Made by a program: the position numbers and the translations under genes. The notes beneath the pieces were generated by a model, which worked only from the letters and a program-made list of their open reading frames with translations, made no database searches and was not told the origin of the DNA. Shown in pieces: positions 5,521 to 8,012 of a DNA stretch of 8,012 nt; within the stretch, counting starts at the first letter, position 1, and every line of letters begins with the position of its first letter. Source of the DNA: Yimella sp. Lineage in GTDB: Bacteria; Actinomycetota; Actinomycetes; Actinomycetales; Dermatophilaceae. Where the stretch lies: contig JASLFY010000121.1 in assembly GCA_030150425.1 (NCBI GenBank), positions 1 through 8,012 of the forward strand. Reading direction: 5' to 3'.

Positions 5521-6090
5521 TCAGCGGTGCAGCCACCCCTGCAGCAGCCGGCCCATCGCGGGCAGGAAGAAGTACGTCATCAGTGGGGTGAGGATCAGCG
5601 TCGACACCAACACCCGCACCGGCACCGGTGAGTGTCCGGTGACCGGAGCCAGCAGGTAGGTGGCGACCAGCGAGATCGGGAAGAACGCCAGCCAGATCAT
5701 GGTGGCCTGCTTCCAGCGCGGCGGCACCGGAGCGGCTGCGACTGGTGCCTCGATCGTCTCGCTGACCGGCTGGTCGAACCAGCCCTCGATGCCCACGCGG
5801 CGGTGCACCCGGTCGTGTTCGACGAGGCCTTCGGCGCTGCTCAGCCACCACTGCCGCTGGGACGAGTCCTCCCACTCCGCCAGCGCTGCGGCATCGGTGA
5901 AGCGGTACAGCATGTGCCACTCGTCCGAACCGTCGCGTGGTCGGACCCAACCGGTCCCGAGGAAGCCGGGGAAGCGTTCGGCGAGCGCGGTGCCCGCGTT
6001 GATCCAGGCGTGCATCTGGGGTTCGTGGCCGGGCTGGACGCGTCGGGTGATGGCGACGGTCACGGCCTCGGGAGCAGACGTGGTGGTCAT
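5521..6090 (-). CDS. ABM-domain (antibiotic biosynthesis monooxygenase superfamily) protein with two C-terminal membrane helices
   Basis: This is a 189-residue membrane-anchored protein. Residues 9-105 form an ABM/dimeric alpha-beta barrel domain: VTVAITRRVQPGHE (10-23), a helix around AWINAGTALAERFPGFLG (28-45), then EWHMLYRFTDAAALAEWEDS (57-76) and GIEGWFD (100-106). Two hydrophobic helices follow at about 129-149 and 157-177, and the tail is basic. The layout matches the COG3224-type ABM proteins with membrane helices. The ABM fold includes monooxygenases and haem-degrading enzymes, but no substrate or cofactor residue can be named here. The start is uncertain. ATG 6090 gives the expected short N-terminus but has GGAAGG only 1 nt upstream. 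ATG 6099 and GTG 6162 (AGGAGG 13 nt upstream) are in-frame alternatives. It is divergent from the LCP gene and ends just beyond the shared terminator. Confidence 0.85.
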   Translation of the reverse strand: MTTTSAPEAVTVAITRRVQPGHEPQMHAWINAGTALAERFPGFLGTGWVRPRDGSDEWHMLYRFTDAAALAEWEDSSQRQWWLSSAEGLVEHDRVHRRVGIEGWFDQPVSETIEAPVAAAPVPPRWKQATMIWLAFFPISLVATYLLAPVTGHSPVPVRVLVSTLILTPLMTYFFLPAMGRLLQGWLHR

Positions 6091-6196
6091 ACCTTCCATG
6101 GTCGCCGATGGCGCGGGGTGCTTCGGACCACACCGGCCGCCGTACGCCGTGACCTCGCTCACCCGGACGCCTCAACCTCCTCTCAGCGGGCCCTCG

Positions 6197-6202
6197 TAGG
6201 TT
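6197..6202 (+). promoter_or_regulatory. Candidate -10 element of the LCP gene (leaderless type)
   Basis: TAGGTT matches TANNNT and is followed by 6 nt (GGTCGA) and the ATG at 6209, placing the transcription start on the start codon. No Shine-Dalgarno is present in front of this gene. The spacing equals that before the DUF2277 gene. No recognisable -35 box is seen. Confidence 0.4.
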
Positions 6203-6208
6203 GGTCGA

Positions 6209-7531
6209 ATGGCATTCACCGAACCTGAGCAGACGAGGGCGACCAGGCGCACCAGCCGGCCGCGCTGGTCGAGTCGTCGCAAACGCCGCCTGGTCGTCTT
6301 CCTGACGGCTGTGCTGGTGTTGTTGCTGGCCGGTGGCGGTGTTCTCTACTACCACCTCAACAGCAACTTGCGGACCGAGGCGCTGACCCGGGGCGGGTCG
6401 ACCAACACCGCCCTCGACTCCGGCAAGCCGATGAACATCCTGGTCCTCGGATCGGACAGCCGATCCAACGCCGAGGACTGCAAGATCGGTGGGGCCTGCT
6501 CCTCCGGGACCGGCAGCGCGAGTGCGTCCTCGGGCAGCACCCCGAACAGCTTCGCGTACGGCAACGCCGACGTGGAGTGGCTGGTCCACGTCTCCGCGGA
6601 CCGCAAGCGGATCCAGGAGGTGAGTGTCCCGCGCGACACCATCGTCGACATCCCGGAGTGCACCGACCCGGCGACCGGTCAGACGGTGCCGGCGCACAAG
6701 GGCCGCATCAACTCCAGCATGCAGTACGGCCCGGACTGCACCGTCGCGACCATTCACCAGCTCACCGGTGTCCCGATCGACCACTTCGCGGTCGTCGACT
6801 TCTCCGGTGCCATCACGCTCAGCAATGCCGTCGGCGGTGTGAACGTCTGCGTCAGTGACGACGTGTACGACACCTACTCCCACCTGAAGCTGAAGAAGGG
6901 CGAGCACACGCTCAAGGGCGAGTCCGCGCTGCAGTTCCTGCGCACCCGGCACGCCTTCGGCGACGGCTCCGACCTCGGTCGCGCCGGTGCCCAGCACCTC
7001 TTCCTGGCCGCGCTGATGCGATCGATGACCGCCACCTCCACGCTGGTGAACCCGGTGAAGGTCTACGGCATCGCGAACGCGGGCACGCAGGCGCTGATCG
7101 TCGACAAGGGCCTCGGCTCGGTCGCGAAGCTCGCCCAGCTCGGCTACGAGGTCTCGAAGGTGCCCAACGACGGCGTGCAGTTCATGACGATGCCGACGGT
7201 CTACAACCCGCAGGACCGCAACACGGTGATCGAGGCGCCCGGCGCCCAGAAGTACTGGGACGACATCGCCGCGGACCGCCCGTTCGAGTCGGCGACCAAG
7301 TCGGCGAGCCCGTCGAGTTCCGGCAGTAGTTCGCCGACCAGCTCGGCGACGCCCTCGACGCCCACCGCCTCCGGCAGTTCGACGTCCACCGCACCGACGG
7401 TGACGACTGCCGACAAGGCGACCGGGTGCGCCCAGGTCAGCAAGGACAAGACGGTCGAGATCAACGGTGTACCGATGACGCCGACACAGGCGTACGCGGC
7501 CAGCACGAAGGTGCCCGACTCGGCGCCGTGA
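6209..7531 (+). CDS. LytR-CpsA-Psr (LCP) family cell-wall glycopolymer transferase
   Basis: LCP proteins transfer polyprenyl-phosphate-linked glycopolymers (arabinogalactan, teichoic-acid-like or capsular) onto peptidoglycan outside the membrane. This 440-residue protein has a basic cytoplasmic N-terminus (RRTSRPRWSSRRKRR, 13-27), one membrane helix (about 28-48) and an extracellular LCP domain. LCP motifs are NILVLGSDSR (76-85), VSVPRDT (138-144), the FAVVDF segment (193-198), and LRTRHAFGDGSDLGRAGAQ (244-262) with the Arg pair 245/247 and Arg258 that bind the pyrophosphate lipid carrier in characterised members. Residues about 360-402 are a Ser/Thr/Pro/Ala-rich low-complexity linker, followed by a short conserved-looking tail with Cys407 and GVPMTPTQAYAAS (420-432). 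Cys91, 97, 151, 177 and 214 could form extracellular disulfides. There is no separate LytR_C domain of usual size. Start ATG 6209 appears leaderless. The polymer transferred is unknown. Confidence 0.93.
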   Translation: MAFTEPEQTRATRRTSRPRWSSRRKRRLVVFLTAVLVLLLAGGGVLYYHLNSNLRTEALTRGGSTNTALDSGKPMNILVLGSDSRSNAEDCKIGGACSSGTGSASASSGSTPNSFAYGNADVEWLVHVSADRKRIQEVSVPRDTIVDIPECTDPATGQTVPAHKGRINSSMQYGPDCTVATIHQLTGVPIDHFAVVDFSGAITLSNAVGGVNVCVSDDVYDTYSHLKLKKGEHTLKGESALQFLRTRHAFGDGSDLGRAGAQHLFLAALMRSMTATSTLVNPVKVYGIANAGTQALIVDKGLGSVAKLAQLGYEVSKVPNDGVQFMTMPTVYNPQDRNTVIEAPGAQKYWDDIAADRPFESATKSASPSSSGSSSPTSSATPSTPTASGSSTSTAPTVTTADKATGCAQVSKDKTVEINGVPMTPTQAYAASTKVPDSAP

Positions 7532-7552
7532 TGCTCGCGGCGGTCGTGCGGG

Positions 7553-8012
7553 TCAGGCCCGTACGGCCGCCAGCAGCTCCGGACCGGTCCAGTCCCGGCG
7601 GCCGCCCACCTCGGCGGCGCGGACGAGTTCGACCAGCCGGTCGTTGACCGGCGTCGGGACTCCGTGCGCGCTGCCGAGGCGCGTCACCTCGCCGCTGATC
7701 CAGTCGATCTCGGTGGCTCGACCGGTCTGCAGGTCGTCCCACATCGACGACCGGGCAACCGGGTCGATCGCCAGCATCGCCGAGGCCGTACGCCGGAACA
7801 TGGCGTCCGGCAGGCGCAGCAGGTGCGGGATGGCGGCCGGCGGCAGGGGAGTCAGCTTCGCGGCCGTACGTCCGGCGGCGCGCCCCACGGCCAGCAGTTC
7901 GCGCTGCGCGAGCGAGAGCACCGTACGGAAGTCGCGCTGCGCCAACTCCTCGCGCAGCGGCAGCCCCGACAACGCGTTGATCGGGTTGTTCAGGTTGAGC
8001 ATCAGCTTCGCC
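7553..8012 (-). CDS. panE: 2-dehydropantoate 2-reductase, C-terminal part, cut by the right edge
   Basis: The enzyme reduces 2-dehydropantoate (ketopantoate) to pantoate with NADPH in the pantothenate/CoA pathway, in the cytoplasm. Only the C-terminal helical domain (152 residues) lies in the window; the NADPH-binding Rossmann domain is beyond 8012. The reading frame enters as AKLMLNLNNPINALSGLPLR. The Lys matches the catalytic lysine of ketopantoate reductases and NPINAL matches the conserved Asn segment. Near the C-terminus, RSSMWDDLQTGRATEID contains the conserved Ser and Glu that contact substrate, and RLGSAHGVPTPVNDRLVELV is the usual closing motif. The ATG at 8002 is internal, not a start. 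A divergent PanE-like paralogue acting on another 2-oxo acid cannot be excluded. It converges on the LCP gene, with stops 21 bp apart and no hairpin terminator visible between them. Confidence 0.9.
   Translation of the reverse strand, partial: AKLMLNLNNPINALSGLPLREELAQRDFRTVLSLAQRELLAVGRAAGRTAAKLTPLPPAAIPHLLRLPDAMFRRTASAMLAIDPVARSSMWDDLQTGRATEIDWISGEVTRLGSAHGVPTPVNDRLVELVRAAEVGGRRDWTGPELLAAVRA

Noticed and set aside
5513..6997. A 494-codon minus-strand open frame spanning the ABM gene and half of the LCP gene
   Set aside because: It is in a different frame from the ABM gene and crosses the divergent promoter region; no coherent protein features.
7300..7410. Tandem repeat in the LCP gene 3' region
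   Set aside because: The segment is Ser/Thr-rich low complexity with repeated TCG, AGT and ACC codons, but no regular unit length is visible.
7426..7647. Small plus-strand frames bridging the LCP stop and panE, including an ATG overlapping the LCP stop (7531)
   Set aside because: The products are Arg/Pro-rich without motifs, have no ribosome site, and lie antisense to panE.
1..8012. CRISPR array, insertion sequence, prophage attachment site or riboswitch
   Set aside because: I saw no regularly spaced direct repeats, no terminal inverted repeats with a transposase, no integrase or duplicated tRNA 3' end near tRNA-Asn, and no leader long enough for a riboswitch.

Overview
The window is high-GC bacterial chromosome with compact, housekeeping-type gene content. 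It most likely comes from an actinobacterium (Actinomycetota). Supporting this are the strong G/C bias at third codon positions, GTG starts, stop-start overlaps between genes, starts that look leaderless (a TANNNT hexamer 6-7 nt before the start codon with no Shine-Dalgarno), a DUF2277-type protein, and an LCP-family cell-wall protein with a Ser/Thr-rich tail. I cannot place it to genus; Micrococcales or Propionibacteriales are guesses.

Layout, left to right. The 5' part of a two-domain rhodanese-type sulfurtransferase gene runs leftward off the window edge (1-415). A 61-bp divergent spacer with a perfect 14-bp palindrome separates it from a rightward gene cluster. The cluster holds a DUF2277 protein (477-746), a DUF3806-like protein (743-1165), an uncharacterised protein with an HEERH zinc-peptidase-like motif (1165-1653), a dGTPase-like HD hydrolase (dgt, 1650-2888), DNA primase (dnaG, 2918-4789) and an unnamed 174-residue protein (4801-5325). 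The first four genes overlap by 4, 1 and 4 nt, so they are probably translationally coupled. A GC-rich hairpin follows, then a tRNA-Asn(GUU) gene (5391-5463) and a strong, near-symmetric terminator.

The right part holds a leftward gene for an ABM-domain protein with two C-terminal membrane helices (5521-6090), a divergent LytR-CpsA-Psr (LCP) gene (6209-7531), and the 3' end of a 2-dehydropantoate 2-reductase gene (panE) running leftward from beyond the right edge (7553-8012). The LCP and panE genes converge with only 21 bp between them.

How the genes work together: dgt and dnaG link dNTP-pool control to replication priming. The genes flanking them in the cluster are conserved but poorly characterised. 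The remaining genes serve cell-wall glycopolymer attachment (LCP), pantothenate/CoA synthesis (panE), sulfur transfer (rhodanese) and translation (tRNA-Asn). I see no insertion sequence, prophage, CRISPR array or clear defence island. The less explained signals are the HEERH family inside the dgt/dnaG cluster, the palindrome in the first divergent spacer, the shared leaderless start geometry, and a marked excess of the hexamer CGTACG.
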